Positions 19,306 through 28,420 of a stretch of 58,679 nt of DNA are shown here, piece after piece (position 1 is the stretch's first letter; every line of letters starts with the position of its first letter). Location of the stretch: contig QCUJ01000007.1 in assembly GCA_003210795.1 (NCBI GenBank), positions 1-58,679 on the forward strand, in the 5' to 3' direction. The translations under genes and the position numbers were made by a program. A model generated the notes under the pieces. The model had not been told where the DNA came from. It ran no database searches and worked only from the letters and a program-made list of their open reading frames with translations. The DNA comes from Synechococcus sp. AG-679-B05 (GTDB lineage: Bacteria; Cyanobacteriota; Cyanobacteriia; PCC-6307; Cyanobiaceae).

Positions 19306-19514
19306 GTAAGACACCTATAGTACGCCGATTACCTCCAAAGAAAACAACTAAATCCCCGCAAACATAAATTCCCGTAATCAGCGAATAACTAATCAACCAT
19401 GAATTGAAGCCTACAAATCAATATTACATTAAAACCGTAAAATTGAATAACAAAATTCTAGAAATCAATATCTAATAGAAATCAGCGACAGCTTTACGCC
19501 TGAAAAAGGTGGCT

Positions 19515-19703
19515 CTACCGAAAAGATTTAGAGATTGGCTCCTCCTCGAATCGATAATCATTCATAAGACCACCTAGAATCATATGCACAAAACGATCAT
19601 CAGCACCAGTCTCTTTTTGAAAATCTTGCAATAACTTAGAAACTGAATCAACTAATTCAGGAATCTCATTCTTCAACTGAGCTTTGCTTGGGTGATAAAC
19701 CAA
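19515..19703 (-). CDS. Small hypothetical protein related to the gene at 5282
   Basis: A 62-residue soluble helical protein. Residues 20-55 (SKLLQDFQKETGADDRFVHM, then LGGLMNDYRFEEE) align without gaps to the C-terminal part of the 98-residue protein at 5282-5578 (LQKLQQKIGASDQYIYGLLD, then DDYR). No N-terminal extension is present here. Function unknown; the similarity supports that both are real genes. Confidence 0.55.
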   Translation of the reverse strand: MVYHPSKAQLKNEIPELVDSVSKLLQDFQKETGADDRFVHMILGGLMNDYRFEEEPISKSFR

Positions 19704-19898
19704 AACTGTTCCTCGTTGAATTCAACCTATTCCATTAGGGACGTTGATGTGGCTTCGTCTTGGTGTCAGCACACTGTTCTGTAGAAAATTGGCATAGGGC
19801 TTTGAATCCAAATATTGATTCCGAAAACCCTGCAGCTATTCGGGTCGCGGATTCATTCTTACTAAAAGGGTCGTCAATCCAGATATCCGACCAAGGAA

Positions 19899-19985
19899 TC
19901 AAGCTTGTTGTTTGAACGAGCTAGGACCAAATGGGTTGCTTTGAAGATTGATGCTTGGTGGTGTTGTGACCGGGTCTCCAGCCAT
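19899..19985 (-). CDS. Candidate 28-aa microprotein after the EamA gene
   Basis: An ATG at 19985 opens 28 codons (MAGDPVTTPPSINLQSNPFG and a Ser/Lys/Gln tail). A strong AGGAGG lies at ideal spacing upstream, 17 bases after the EamA stop on the same strand. The peptide is Pro/Ser/Asn-rich with no membrane span. Only the ribosome site and operon-like position support it; it could equally be chance. Confidence 0.3.
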   Translation of the reverse strand: MAGDPVTTPPSINLQSNPFGPSSFKQQA

Positions 19986-20001
19986 GAAGTCCTCCTGGAC
20001 A

Positions 20002-20853
20002 TCAACGGGCTGTTGACGTGGTAAGGGCAACACCAGTCACCGCCAGCAAAGCGGCCGCAATCCCGCGGGGTTGAATCGGATCTCCTTCAAAGCGGCCGAT
20101 CAGTAAAGCCATCACTGGAGCTGTGCCCATCAGCGTCACACCCGGTCCAACAGCCATTTTTTGAAACACAAACTGCTGCAACACAATCCCGAGATTGGTT
20201 CCGAGCACCGTTGCGACGATCATTCGAACACCGAGGGGGCTGATCCAGTTCTGAATGGATCCATTGTTCAGTCGCAACCAGGGAAGGAGTCCAACCCAGC
20301 CCCCACACAGTCGCACCGAAGCTGTTTGCAAAGGAGTCAGTGCACTGCTGATCAGAACCTCTCGGGCCAGAAAGGCACCTCCAAGACCGCTGACGACCGC
20401 CAACAGCGCCAGAACCAAACCAGCACCATCTCGCCCCATGGCATCTGATGGGCCGGCGACCAGAACGACAGAGCTAGTGACCATGGCCGCACCGATCCAG
20501 GCTTGCGGTGCAAGAACCTCACCCATCAGCACTACGCTGCCAAGACTGGCCAGCACTGGACCGATGGCTTCCACCGTGAGAGTTCGGCGCGTGCCCAGCC
20601 TGCGCAGGGTTGCCAGATAAAAACTGTCGCCCGCTGCAATCCCTACAACTCCGCTGAGCAGAAGCAACCCGACTGCTGGACCATTGCCCCCCCAGGGGAA
20701 GGTCAGCAAGACCGGTAAAAAAATGAGGCTGGCCATGCCGTTTTTCGCGGCATTCAGGGCCAGGGCTGATCCCTGGTTCGACAGGGAGCGCCAAAGTCCA
20801 CTGGCCAGAGTCCATGCCAAAGCAGCGCCGAGGGCCGCGAAATGCCCCGTCAT
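20002..20853 (-). CDS. EamA/DMT-superfamily transporter
   Basis: From the ATG at 20853 the protein has 283 residues and ten predicted membrane spans in two EamA repeats (GAALAWTLASGLWRSLS at the start, VTLMGTAPVMALLIGRF in the second half). This is the drug/metabolite transporter plan. An in-frame TTG at 20898 would add 15 polar residues and is less likely. The substrate cannot be told from sequence. It is divergent from the broken DUF389 gene. Confidence 0.8.
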   Translation of the reverse strand: MTGHFAALGAALAWTLASGLWRSLSNQGSALALNAAKNGMASLIFLPVLLTFPWGGNGPAVGLLLLSGVVGIAAGDSFYLATLRRLGTRRTLTVEAIGPVLASLGSVVLMGEVLAPQAWIGAAMVTSSVVLVAGPSDAMGRDGAGLVLALLAVVSGLGGAFLAREVLISSALTPLQTASVRLCGGWVGLLPWLRLNNGSIQNWISPLGVRMIVATVLGTNLGIVLQQFVFQKMAVGPGVTLMGTAPVMALLIGRFEGDPIQPRGIAAALLAVTGVALTTSTAR

Positions 20854-20953
20854 CGATGAATCAGCAGACTTGGCACAGCATGTCGCGATGATGGCCAATC
20901 CAATCCTGAGGTTCGTCGAGACGTTCTCCGGCCACTGGGCGATGAACCTTTAG

Positions 20954-22001
20954 ACGAAGGTTCCTCGGATTGAGCTTTACGAGAAGCGCATTGCTTCTTC
21001 AAAGCCTTCCCTGGGCTTTTTTGTGCTGCTGTCTGTTCGGCAGTCATCGCCACCTTGGGGTTGATCTCCAACAGCACTGCTGTGGTGATCGGCGCCATGA
21101 TTGTCGCTCCCTTAATGGACCCGATCCTCAGCCTTGCCTTTGGTCTGGCGGTGAGCGACGGCAAGTTGATTCGCCGTTCGGCCGTGACGGTGATGTTTGG
21201 CATGGCGGCGGTGGTCGGAACGGCTTCCCTGCTGAGCCTGATGCTTGGAATCAGCAACGTGCAATCGAAAATCATCGGCCGGACGTCGCCCAATTTGATT
21301 GATCTGGGTATTGCCGTGGCTGCGGCGGTAGCTGGGTCATTTTCGATGACCCGTGAGCGCCTTTCCAACTCCATTGCGGGTGTGGCCATCGCCGTCGCTC
21401 TGGTGCCACCACTGTGTGTGAGCGGGATCGGGCTGACGCTGGGCTCGGACATGACCGCTGTGTTTGGACGCGGCACCGTGGCCGGTTTGACCAATCAGAT
21501 CGCAGAGGGGTCCTTTCTTCTGTTCCTCGCCAACCTGACCGGCATCGCCGTGGCCAGTTTGTTGGTCTTTCTGATTCAGCGTTATGGCTCCGTGAGCCGT
21601 TGCTGGCGCAATCTGGTCGTGTGGATGGGTTTGCTGGGCTGCTTTGCATCCCTCTGGGATCGTCACTTCATGACTTCAGCGTTCGGCAATACCTGGAAGC
21701 TGAATTCGAAAAAATCAAGGCCGGACAGATCAAGCGTCTGAAGGTGGCTGAGAAGAACCCGAGATTGTTGAGTCGCGTTCGCTTGCTTTACATCAATGTT
21801 CGGGTGAATGACAACATTGCCAGTGTCGATTTAGTACTCAATGCACCGGAAGATCTTCTCGATCAGGCAGCAATCACATCCATGCAGCAAAACCTTCTGA
21901 AGCGTTCCCTTCAGTTAGGGGTTGACGACATCGACTTCAACATCAGCATTGTTCCGAATCGGGTCTACCGGTTCGAGATGAATCCGGATCTCAAGAGTTG
22001 A
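20954..22001 (+). pseudogene. DUF389 (TIGR00341-type) membrane protein gene with at least two frameshifts
   Basis: Three frames together encode one DUF389 protein. The first frame (20954 to about 21040) reads IELYEKRIASSKPSLGFFVL. The second (about 21043 to 21655) reads SAVIATLGLISNSTAVVIGA and the rest of the multi-span core (APLMDPILSLAFGLAV and on). The third (about 21650 to 22001) carries the soluble C-terminal domain beginning RQYLEAEFEKIKAGQIKRL. Each junction needs the equivalent of a one-base deletion. The core frame has no start codon before the TTG at 21055, and the N-terminal frame lacks one too. Sequencing error could mimic this, but neighbouring genes are mostly intact, so I call it a pseudogene. 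Confidence 0.75.
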
Positions 22002-22944
22002 GAACTGATTCAATCCGCTCTTGGCTGAGGGTCCACAGTCTCTCAGCCTTCAGAGAGTCGCTGGCTTCAGCGGATGGCTCCGTCTGTTCAAACCGGTGCA
22101 GCCCAGGCTTCACCAGCGTGTTGCTCCAGTAGCGGAAGCCACTATCTCCATGCTCCAAAACCAGTTGAACCAGACGCTCTCCTGCATTGTCGACCGATTC
22201 GGTGATCCGCAGAAGATCCCTGGCCACGAAACCGAAGAGTGCTTGACCGAGTGGATTGGCCCGACGGCTTTCCCTGAAGAAACCGCCTGATGCACGGGGA
22301 ATCACAAGACCAGGACTCCAGCTGATGACAGGGAGCTCCGGATGCAGGTTCGCAGTATGAAGGCCCATCAGCATGTTGCAGAGCTTGCTGTCTTTGTAAG
22401 CCTTGTCTGCATCGAAGCGGCTGTTGCCATCCAGCATCGGCGCAGACGTGGTGCTGTCCAGCCCGCTGAGGTCACCCAGGCTGGCGGGGCGACCAACCCT
22501 GCCACCGCCGCTGGCGGGGCTATGAACCTCCGATGCCGTGATTACCAGGCGTGGGCTGGTGGATTGCAGCAACATCGGCAACAGCCGCATCAGCAAAAGC
22601 TGATGCGCGAGATGATTCACGGCCACCGTGAGCTCGAATCCCTGGGGGCTCCAGCGAGGCTGCTTGTAACCGGCGTATTGCAAACCGGCATTGAGCACTA
22701 AGCAATCAAGAGGTTCCGCACGACTTTGAACACTGCTGCAGAGCTGATCAACCGAAGCCAGATCCGCAAGATCCGCCAGCAACACCGTCGTTTGGGGCGC
22801 GACCCAATCCAGGGCCTCCCGGGCGCGTTCCTGGTTTCGGCAGACGAGTGTGAGTCTGTGGCCGGCCCGCTCCAACCGTTGAGCCGCTACACGGCCGATG
22901 CCGCTGCTGGCGCCGGTGATCAGCAGATGTTGGCCGTTAGTCAT
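21991..22944 (-). CDS. Short-chain dehydrogenase/reductase, protochlorophyllide-reductase-like
   Basis: A 317-residue classical SDR from the ATG at 22944 (an upstream in-frame start at 22977 would lie inside the preceding gene). Cofactor motif TGASSGIG is at residues 8-15, LVLNAG in the middle, and the catalytic Tyr-Lys in AYKDSK. Its long C-terminal region and the arrangement around HLAHQLLLMRL are those of the light-dependent protochlorophyllide reductase side of the SDR superfamily, but I do not call it por itself. Substrate unknown. Its start overlaps the stop of the upstream SdiA-regulated-type gene by eight bases. Confidence 0.78.
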   Translation of the reverse strand: MTNGQHLLITGASSGIGRVAAQRLERAGHRLTLVCRNQERAREALDWVAPQTTVLLADLADLASVDQLCSSVQSRAEPLDCLVLNAGLQYAGYKQPRWSPQGFELTVAVNHLAHQLLLMRLLPMLLQSTSPRLVITASEVHSPASGGGRVGRPASLGDLSGLDSTTSAPMLDGNSRFDADKAYKDSKLCNMLMGLHTANLHPELPVISWSPGLVIPRASGGFFRESRRANPLGQALFGFVARDLLRITESVDNAGERLVQLVLEHGDSGFRYWSNTLVKPGLHRFEQTEPSAEASDSLKAERLWTLSQERIESVLNS

Positions 22945-23748
22945 GGGAATGAATTTGGTAGGTGAATTGATCTCCATCCCGTTCGCTCACCACGAAAAGC
23001 CTTTGAAGTGCAGGGTCGATCGCCACTCCTTCGGACTTGCGCACTTTGGAGGATGGTTTATCCCCTTTGCGGTTCAGATCCAGCCTTTGAATCACACGAT
23101 TGTTGGTCCAGTCGTAGTGGAAGAGGCACTGCCCTTTGTCACTGGTGATCCAGAACGTGTCGCGGCTGCTGTCGTAGCTGAGGCCAGAGAAATCGAGCTT
23201 GTCGATCGAAAGGCGGGGATGGCTGAACCCGTTGGACTCCGTCAGCAATCGGGAATGAAGGATCCGCCCCTGTGGAAGATCGATCTCGATTAACAAACCT
23301 GGACGACATTCCTTTACGACCACGATGTGACCGGATCGGGTGTTGAAGGTGATTCCCTCCAGCCCCTTGTTGTTTGGTCGTTTCGGGAAGTGCTCCGCGA
23401 TGCTGGCGAAGTTCTCCATACCCACCAGCGGCTGTCGATTGATCTCGGCGCGAGCAGCGATGTCAAAGCTGATCACACTGTTGGTGTCCTCCTGGACCGC
23501 ATACAGCTGATGGCCATCGCCACTGATGGCGATCCCTTCGAGGTCTTCAACACCGATGAAGAAGGACTCTTCGACCGTTACGCGGCTCTCCAGATCGAGC
23601 CGGAAAATGGCTTTGGTGTCATCGCTGACGGTGTAAAGAGCCGTGCCGTCGTGGTGAGGGTCAGCCCGGACGGTTCATTCAGTCCAAGAGCCCGATCAAC
23701 GATGTGGTGCTTGTTGATCAGGCTGAGACTCAGCTTGGCCTCAGTCAT
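22937..23748 (-). pseudogene. SdiA-regulated-type beta-propeller protein gene with one frameshift
   Basis: An ATG at 23748 begins MTEAKLSLSLINKHH and reaches LGLNEPSGLTLT. The frame then breaks near 23653. In the next frame the protein continues HDGTALYTVSDDTKAIFRLD, then EDLEGIAISGDG and on to the stop at 22937. Repeated blocks such as LEGI, LSGLSYDSSRDTFWI and SEGVAIDPALQRLFVVSE fit the SdiA-regulated beta-propeller family (PF06977). Restoring one base gives a full-length, about 270-residue protein. The gene overlaps the SDR gene downstream. Loss of function or a sequencing slip are both possible. Confidence 0.65.
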
Positions 23749-23803
23749 TGGCACTGCATTGAAGAGATGCCGTTGAGAATGCTGGAAATTGGTCGAAGGG
23801 GCT

Positions 23804-24364
23804 ATGCGACGTCTTGCGGTGTATTGCGGATCCCGCCGAGGTCACGATCCAGCCTTTGCCAAAGCAGCTGCAGCTTTGGGAGAAACAATGGCCCTTCGTG
23901 GTATTGGCCTGGTTTACGGCGCAGCCCAAACCGGATTGATGGGAGTGGTTGCTGACACCGTTCTGGAGCTTGGTGGTGAGGTGATCGGCGTGATCCCTGA
24001 AGCACTGATGGCGAATGAGATCGTGCATCCCCGCCTTACCAAACTCGAGGTGGTTGACTCGATGCATCAGCGCAAAGCGCGGATGCTCGAACTGGCAGAC
24101 GCGATGGTGGCGTTGCCCGGTGGATTCGGAACCCTGGAGGAATTGTTTGAAGTTCTGGCCTGGCTCCAGCTGGGACTGCATCAAAAGCCCTGTGGCCTGC
24201 TGAATGTGGCCGGCTTCTTTGATCCTCTGCTGCGGTATCTCGACGCGTCAGTGGAGCAGGGTTTCCTGAATCCTCATCATCGCCAGCTGCTTCGACTCCA
24301 CACCGATGACGATTTGTTGTTGCAGAACCTTCAGGAGCACGATCGATGCAGCGAACCATCCTGA
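23804..24364 (+). CDS. LOG-family protein (cytokinin riboside 5'-phosphate phosphoribohydrolase-like)
   Basis: A 186-residue Rossmann-type protein of the TIGR00730/LOG family, which hydrolyses the N-glycosidic bond of nucleoside 5'-monophosphates. The diagnostic PGGFGTLEE is at about residues 105-113, preceded by MHQRKARML; the N-terminus RRLAVYCGSRRG is typical. I chose the ATG at 23804; 23789 is an alternative. Its end overlaps the next gene's start by 19 bases. The physiological substrate in cyanobacteria is uncertain. Confidence 0.88.
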   Translation: MRRLAVYCGSRRGHDPAFAKAAAALGETMALRGIGLVYGAAQTGLMGVVADTVLELGGEVIGVIPEALMANEIVHPRLTKLEVVDSMHQRKARMLELADAMVALPGGFGTLEELFEVLAWLQLGLHQKPCGLLNVAGFFDPLLRYLDASVEQGFLNPHHRQLLRLHTDDDLLLQNLQEHDRCSEPS

Positions 24365-25041
24365 TCACTGGAGCCAGCCGCGGCATTGGCCGCGGTATCG
24401 CCGAGCGTTTATTGCGGGAAGGGCACCGTCTCAGCCTGGGATTGCGGCAGCCGGACCAACTCGTCGGCACTGTTCTCGATCATCCAGACGTGCTACGGGT
24501 GCGATACGACGCGAGTGATCCTTCGGCAGGAGATGCCTTTGTGCAGAAGACAGAGGAGATGTGGGGCGGTTTCGACAGCCTGATTCACTGTGCAGGCTGC
24601 CTGCACCGGACGCCCCTGTTGTTCGATGACGCCGCTGAACCGGAACTGGAAGAACTCTGGCGAATCAATCTGATGGGACCCTGGCGGCTGACACGGGCTG
24701 CGTGGCGATTGTTGAAACAGAGTGGCCGAGGGCGAATTCAGGTGCTCGTCTCAATGAGTGGCAAACGGGTCAAGGGCCGAATGACCGGCTACCCGGTGAG
24801 CAAATTCGGCTTGATGGCTCTCTGCCAGGCCATGCGCAATGAAGGTTGGGACGAGGGAATCCGTGTCACAGCGATCTGCCCCAGCTGGGTGGCGACGGAC
24901 ATGGCACTGGGAATCAGCACGCTCCCGGCTGAGGACATGACCCAACCCGCCGACTTGGCAGAGCTGTCCAGCAGCCTGCTTCGAGTTGCCAACACCGCCG
25001 TGCCGTTCGAGTTGGCGGTAAATTGCGTTCTGGAAGTCTGA
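24346..25041 (+). CDS. Short-chain dehydrogenase/reductase
   Basis: A 231-residue classical SDR: cofactor site TGASRGIGRG at 7-16, IHCAG in the middle, and a catalytic S-Y-K triad with the Tyr-Lys in GYPVSK (SMSGKRVKGRMTGYPVSK). The substrate is not deducible. It overlaps the LOG gene by 19 bases, so the two are probably translationally coupled. Confidence 0.85.
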   Translation: MQRTILITGASRGIGRGIAERLLREGHRLSLGLRQPDQLVGTVLDHPDVLRVRYDASDPSAGDAFVQKTEEMWGGFDSLIHCAGCLHRTPLLFDDAAEPELEELWRINLMGPWRLTRAAWRLLKQSGRGRIQVLVSMSGKRVKGRMTGYPVSKFGLMALCQAMRNEGWDEGIRVTAICPSWVATDMALGISTLPAEDMTQPADLAELSSSLLRVANTAVPFELAVNCVLEV

Positions 25042-25044
25042 GGT

Positions 25045-25353
25045 TCAGCTGCGCCGCAGCCAATACGGTGCCCCGCTGAACCAATCCCCAAGGTCGTCCT
25101 GATCTAGATCAAAACGGCTGTCTGGGTCTCGATCGTTTAAGTCCAGTTGATCGAGGAGAGCATCAACACCCTGCCCCGTCGTCAGCTGGTGGTGCTGCTG
25201 GCGTCTGCGTGCTCGGCGAAGCCAGGCTGCCACCGTTGGATCACGATCGGCCTGGCGTTGAAGATTGATCCGCTCCTCAAGAGTCACGTTCTGCCCCGTT
25301 GCCAGTCTCCTGAGAATTCCCTGAAGATGAAGCCGGGTTTCTGGTGTGAACAT
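25045..25353 (-). CDS. Small soluble hypothetical protein, 102 aa
   Basis: From the ATG at 25353 the protein starts MFTPETRLHLQGILRRLATG. It is helical and rich in Arg, Gln and Asp, ending in acidic and aromatic residues (DQDDLGDWFSGAPYWLRR). Upstream in-frame sequence to 25665 does not look coding. No recognised domain. It is convergent with the SDR gene, three bases apart. Confidence 0.6.
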   Translation of the reverse strand: MFTPETRLHLQGILRRLATGQNVTLEERINLQRQADRDPTVAAWLRRARRRQQHHQLTTGQGVDALLDQLDLNDRDPDSRFDLDQDDLGDWFSGAPYWLRRS

Positions 25354-25507
25354 CGAGCATCTTCTTCGCTGCCCATGACTACCAACAGGCAAGGGTTGGT
25401 TGCCATTCCCTTGGGATTGTCTCCGGTTTGATGTGCTTTCTGGTTGTGATGTGACCTCAACTGCAAGTTTCGCTAACACTGAAATATTCGGTGAGCCGAA
25501 CTGACTG

Positions 25508-25795
25508 ATGTGTCTATTCGCCGCTCTTGGCCTGTTAGCACCACGCTTGATCCTGCTGTTGATGTGGTTGTTCAACAGCACATTTGTCATGCAGCCCTTC
25601 GCGGGCTTTGCAGTTCCAAATCCGATCCTTCCGGTGCTGGGACTGGTGATGCTGCCCACAACCACCCTTGGTTACTGCTGGGCAACATCCGCTTTTGGCG
25701 GAGTGTCGTCGTTCAGCGGGCTTCTCGTGGTTGCAATCGGACTGATCATCGATCTGGGCTTGATTGGCAATGGCCGTGGCGCTGCACGACGCTGA
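25508..25795 (+). CDS. Small integral membrane protein, 95 aa
   Basis: Three hydrophobic segments (ALGLLAPRLILLLMWLF, ILPVLGLVMLPTTTLGYCW and GLLVVAIGLIIDLGLIG) are separated by short loops. The sequence has the look of a small membrane protein common in cyanobacterial genomes, but I cannot name it. It is divergent from the preceding hypothetical gene. Confidence 0.65.
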   Translation: MCLFAALGLLAPRLILLLMWLFNSTFVMQPFAGFAVPNPILPVLGLVMLPTTTLGYCWATSAFGGVSSFSGLLVVAIGLIIDLGLIGNGRGAARR

Positions 25796-25843
25796 ACGTT
25801 CATCGTTGAAACGCCCAACACAACAGCGCCACCCCTGGATGCG

Positions 25844-26299
25844 ATGACATCACCCTGCCCGATCTGTGCATTGCATCAAGATCAGTGGTCGCGTGATCGC
25901 TATGAGATCCAGCGCAGTGGTCTGTGGGTGTTGCGCCATCACCCGACTCCAGCACCTTTGCCGGGTTGGATGCTGCTGGACACGCTGAGGCATTGCGCCG
26001 GGCCAGTGGATTTCACGACAGATGAAGCGATCGGTTGGGGAATCGCCGTCCAGCAGGCCAGTCAATTGGTTCAACAACTCACCCAATGCGATCGGATTTA
26101 CGCCATCGCCTTTGGTGAAGGTGCTCAACACCTACATCTGCACCTGATTCCACGTTTGATCGCAGAGGATTCAACCAAGGCCTGGGCTGTGGCGGATCAC
26201 TATCGGGCCGTGGAATTGAATGATCAACCCCCGGCTGACCCGGCCCAAGTGGAGGCATTGATTCTCAAAGCACGTCAAAACAAGATTGTTTTGGGTTGA
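25844..26299 (+). CDS. HIT-like nucleotide hydrolase/transferase
   Basis: A 151-residue protein. It begins with a CPIC pair (SPCPICALH), possibly a zinc site shared with one histidine. It carries the histidine-triad motif HLHLHLIPR at about residues 97-105, which supplies the catalytic His in hydrolases of dinucleoside polyphosphates or AMP-conjugates. The rest is shorter and more divergent than HINT proteins, so the substrate remains open. Confidence 0.75.
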   Translation: MTSPCPICALHQDQWSRDRYEIQRSGLWVLRHHPTPAPLPGWMLLDTLRHCAGPVDFTTDEAIGWGIAVQQASQLVQQLTQCDRIYAIAFGEGAQHLHLHLIPRLIAEDSTKAWAVADHYRAVELNDQPPADPAQVEALILKARQNKIVLG

Positions 26300-26303
26300 T
26301 TCA

Positions 26304-26729
26304 TCAACTGTCTTCCATCAGGTGGTCCTGTATTCGCCTCTGCTTCTTGCAACAAGGATCTCCGGTAAGATCACCCACGGGCCAACCCAGCTGACGAAGG
26401 CTGCTGATCACACGTTTTTCAGCGTCAAAATACTGGTGTCCATAACTGCTCTTCAATCCCATTTCTTTCAACGTGAGCAACAGAAGACGTTGCTCACGTC
26501 GTGTACCGCGTCGATAGGCGACAACGCCAAAACCACGCTCTGCGTAGCAGCCCAGGCCTTGTTGCAAATTGTCGCTGTAGCCAATTGCCAGGGTGCTGTC
26601 GATGTCGCGCAAAACGGTGAACACCATCCCTTCGGGATGAGCCTCAAGGGTTTGAACCCTTTCGCTTAAAGCGATCACTGCCTCCATCGTGGGAGATTGA
26701 AGAGCTTTCTCGATCTGAACAAAATCCAT
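26304..26729 (-). CDS. Hypothetical protein, possibly GIY-YIG/T5orf172-like fold
   Basis: A 141-residue soluble protein. The central region (VFTVLRDIDSTLAIGYSDNL, later FGVVAYRRGTRREQRLLLL, then YFDAEKRVISSLRQLGWP) has the strand-strand-helix order and the IGYS turn of GIY-YIG/T5orf172 domains, but the catalytic residues are not obvious. It starts two bases after the stop of a ribbon-helix-helix-like gene. I am unsure of the family. Confidence 0.55.
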   Translation of the reverse strand: MDFVQIEKALQSPTMEAVIALSERVQTLEAHPEGMVFTVLRDIDSTLAIGYSDNLQQGLGCYAERGFGVVAYRRGTRREQRLLLLTLKEMGLKSSYGHQYFDAEKRVISSLRQLGWPVGDLTGDPCCKKQRRIQDHLMEDS

Positions 26730-26731
26730 GA

Positions 26732-26968
26732 TCAGAACCCACCCGCGGCCAGCCGCTCTTCACAGGCTCGCTCATAAGAGCGAACTGCGGCAGAAGGGAT
26801 TGAGCCATTGCTTTTTAACTGCCGTACCGACAATTCCACACACTGAAGAACAACACTGGTCAGCTCCCGGCCTTCGCATAGAGCCCAACCACGCAAGAGC
26901 ACATGCAGGCTGGGAGGCACTGACACGGTGAGCTTGACCTGGTTTTCACGGGTGGCGGTTTTGACCAT
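26732..26968 (-). CDS. Small ribbon-helix-helix-like protein
   Basis: A 78-residue protein. Residues 9-45 (QVKLTVSVPPSLHVLLRGWA, then CEGRELTSVVLQCVELSVRQL) match a ribbon-helix-helix (CopG/Arc) pattern: a polar-hydrophobic beta strand followed by two helices. Such proteins usually bind operator DNA as dimers. It is the first gene of a two-gene leftward unit, which recalls antitoxin-first or regulator-first arrangements, although no known toxin is recognised downstream. Confidence 0.55.
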   Translation of the reverse strand: MVKTATRENQVKLTVSVPPSLHVLLRGWALCEGRELTSVVLQCVELSVRQLKSNGSIPSAAVRSYERACEERLAAGGF

Positions 26969-26978
26969 ACCCTGAACC

Positions 26979-27004
26979 GCTGAGTAACCTTAAAGTAGCT
27001 CAGC
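26979..27004. promoter_or_regulatory. Inverted repeat, possible operator of the RHH gene
   Basis: GCTGAG (26979-26984) and CTCAGC (26999-27004) form an inverted repeat 11 bases upstream of the RHH gene's start codon. Related AGTAACCT and AGTTACCT elements lie around it. This is where an autoregulatory operator of a ribbon-helix-helix protein would be expected; binding is inference. Confidence 0.3.
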
Positions 27005-28420
27005 AGTTACCTCCAAGCAACCCAGGAGGCTCCCCTGGGTAACCGAGAAGAATATGTCTAGCGACTCATAGTCATGGCATTCGGATGACCCCTGTGCACA
27101 CCGGCCCATGGTGCCAAAACCAATCCGCGGTCAGCACAGTGCCACTTCCGCCTTGTTGGATCTATTGAAGAGACCTCTGCGCGATCAAAGCCATTCACCA
27201 ACAATCCATCAAGAACGATTCATCCCACAGGAAAAGTCCGAAAAAGAACAAGCGATCTTTGCCGTTGAACAACCGAGTTTTCAGCGAGCATCTAATTGCC
27301 AACTAAGCAGAGGTAACTGAGTTGGTGACTCAGATCTGTTGCAACCTGCCAGAGATCTCAAGACCAAAGACAAGGCCGCTGGGCCATTGGTTGCCGAGAC
27401 GAGAACAATCAGCCGATTGTCCGCCGACGCGACTCCTCTGCTGAAACTGTTGCGCCATCGGTCATGCGATGAGACTCCTCCGCGGAGAGAGGCCTGACCG
27501 CGGACATCAAGGCTGAATCAGTCCAATAATCCGGGCTATCGAACGTTCCCAAACGCAGTGGACAGGACGGACCAGATTTCATGCCCTGCTCCCTTAAGGG
27601 CTTTCAACCTACGCCGTCGGGTGACGACTCCCCATCCGTCCACCCTCAACTGTCGTTGAGCCACTGAGCTGTCCAACCTGATCGCCTGATCAGACAACGG
27701 CCGACAAGCTGAAGAAAGAGAAGTGAGAGACCGTCGCTTGGCGCTCCCCCCTGTCTTGGCTGGAGGGCTTTTTAGTGGAAGAAGAGGGAACAGGAATAGG
27801 GCGGGCGAGACCCACGTGGTTGGCCACCGTGCCGCAATCCGATGAGGGGCTGAACACAACTCAGGAGCTTGAAGTTGATCTCAACGGCTGGTTATGCGTT
27901 CTTTATGTAGTTGCAACCATTCGAAGCTCAGGATCTATAGCTTTGAATTTCTTTGCTGCATTGCTTTAGCATTCGAAACTGGAGATAAGACAGACAGAAT
28001 CATTGCGGCAGCAAAGGCCTGAGCCCATGCCGCGCTTAAAGAGAAAGCTCCCAAGCTGACAGCACTAGAAAAAGGTATGCGGGAATCAATGCGTCGTGGT
28101 GGCCGCCCCGTCAGACATCAACGGACCACTCACTGATCAACAAGATCTTGATCCAGGACTGAGAGGCTGACAAGACTGGAATATAGCAACAATCATTAGA
28201 AACCGCTCCTTCAAATACATTTCCGGAAGTCATCAATTAATCAAGAAGATCCAGACTTAAATATTTTCTGAAAGAAGGACCTATCACCTGCAACGGCGAA
28301 CATCTCGAAAGTGACTATCTCCAACCAACAGAAAGCTTCTTTTTAAAGATTCAAGGTTACTGAAAACAAATCGGACATATTAATTGCTGACATTGACCTA
28401 CATTGAAAAATGATTATTGA
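27005..28420. other. 1.4-kb gene-poor region with possible gene remnants
   Basis: No convincing intact gene. A hairpin CCCAGG/CCTGGG lies at 27021-27039. A 70-codon rightward frame (27108-27320) and a 107-codon leftward frame (27536-27859) have low-complexity or unprotein-like composition. At about 27960-28134 a rightward frame reads FETGDKTDRIIAAAKA, an in-frame TGA, then AHAALKEKAPKLTALEKGMR and on. This looks like a small protein cut by one stop codon. Confidence 0.4.

Noticed and set aside
27536-27859. Leftward 107-codon frame in the gene-poor region
   Set aside because: Unprotein-like composition, no homology recognised, no ribosome site.
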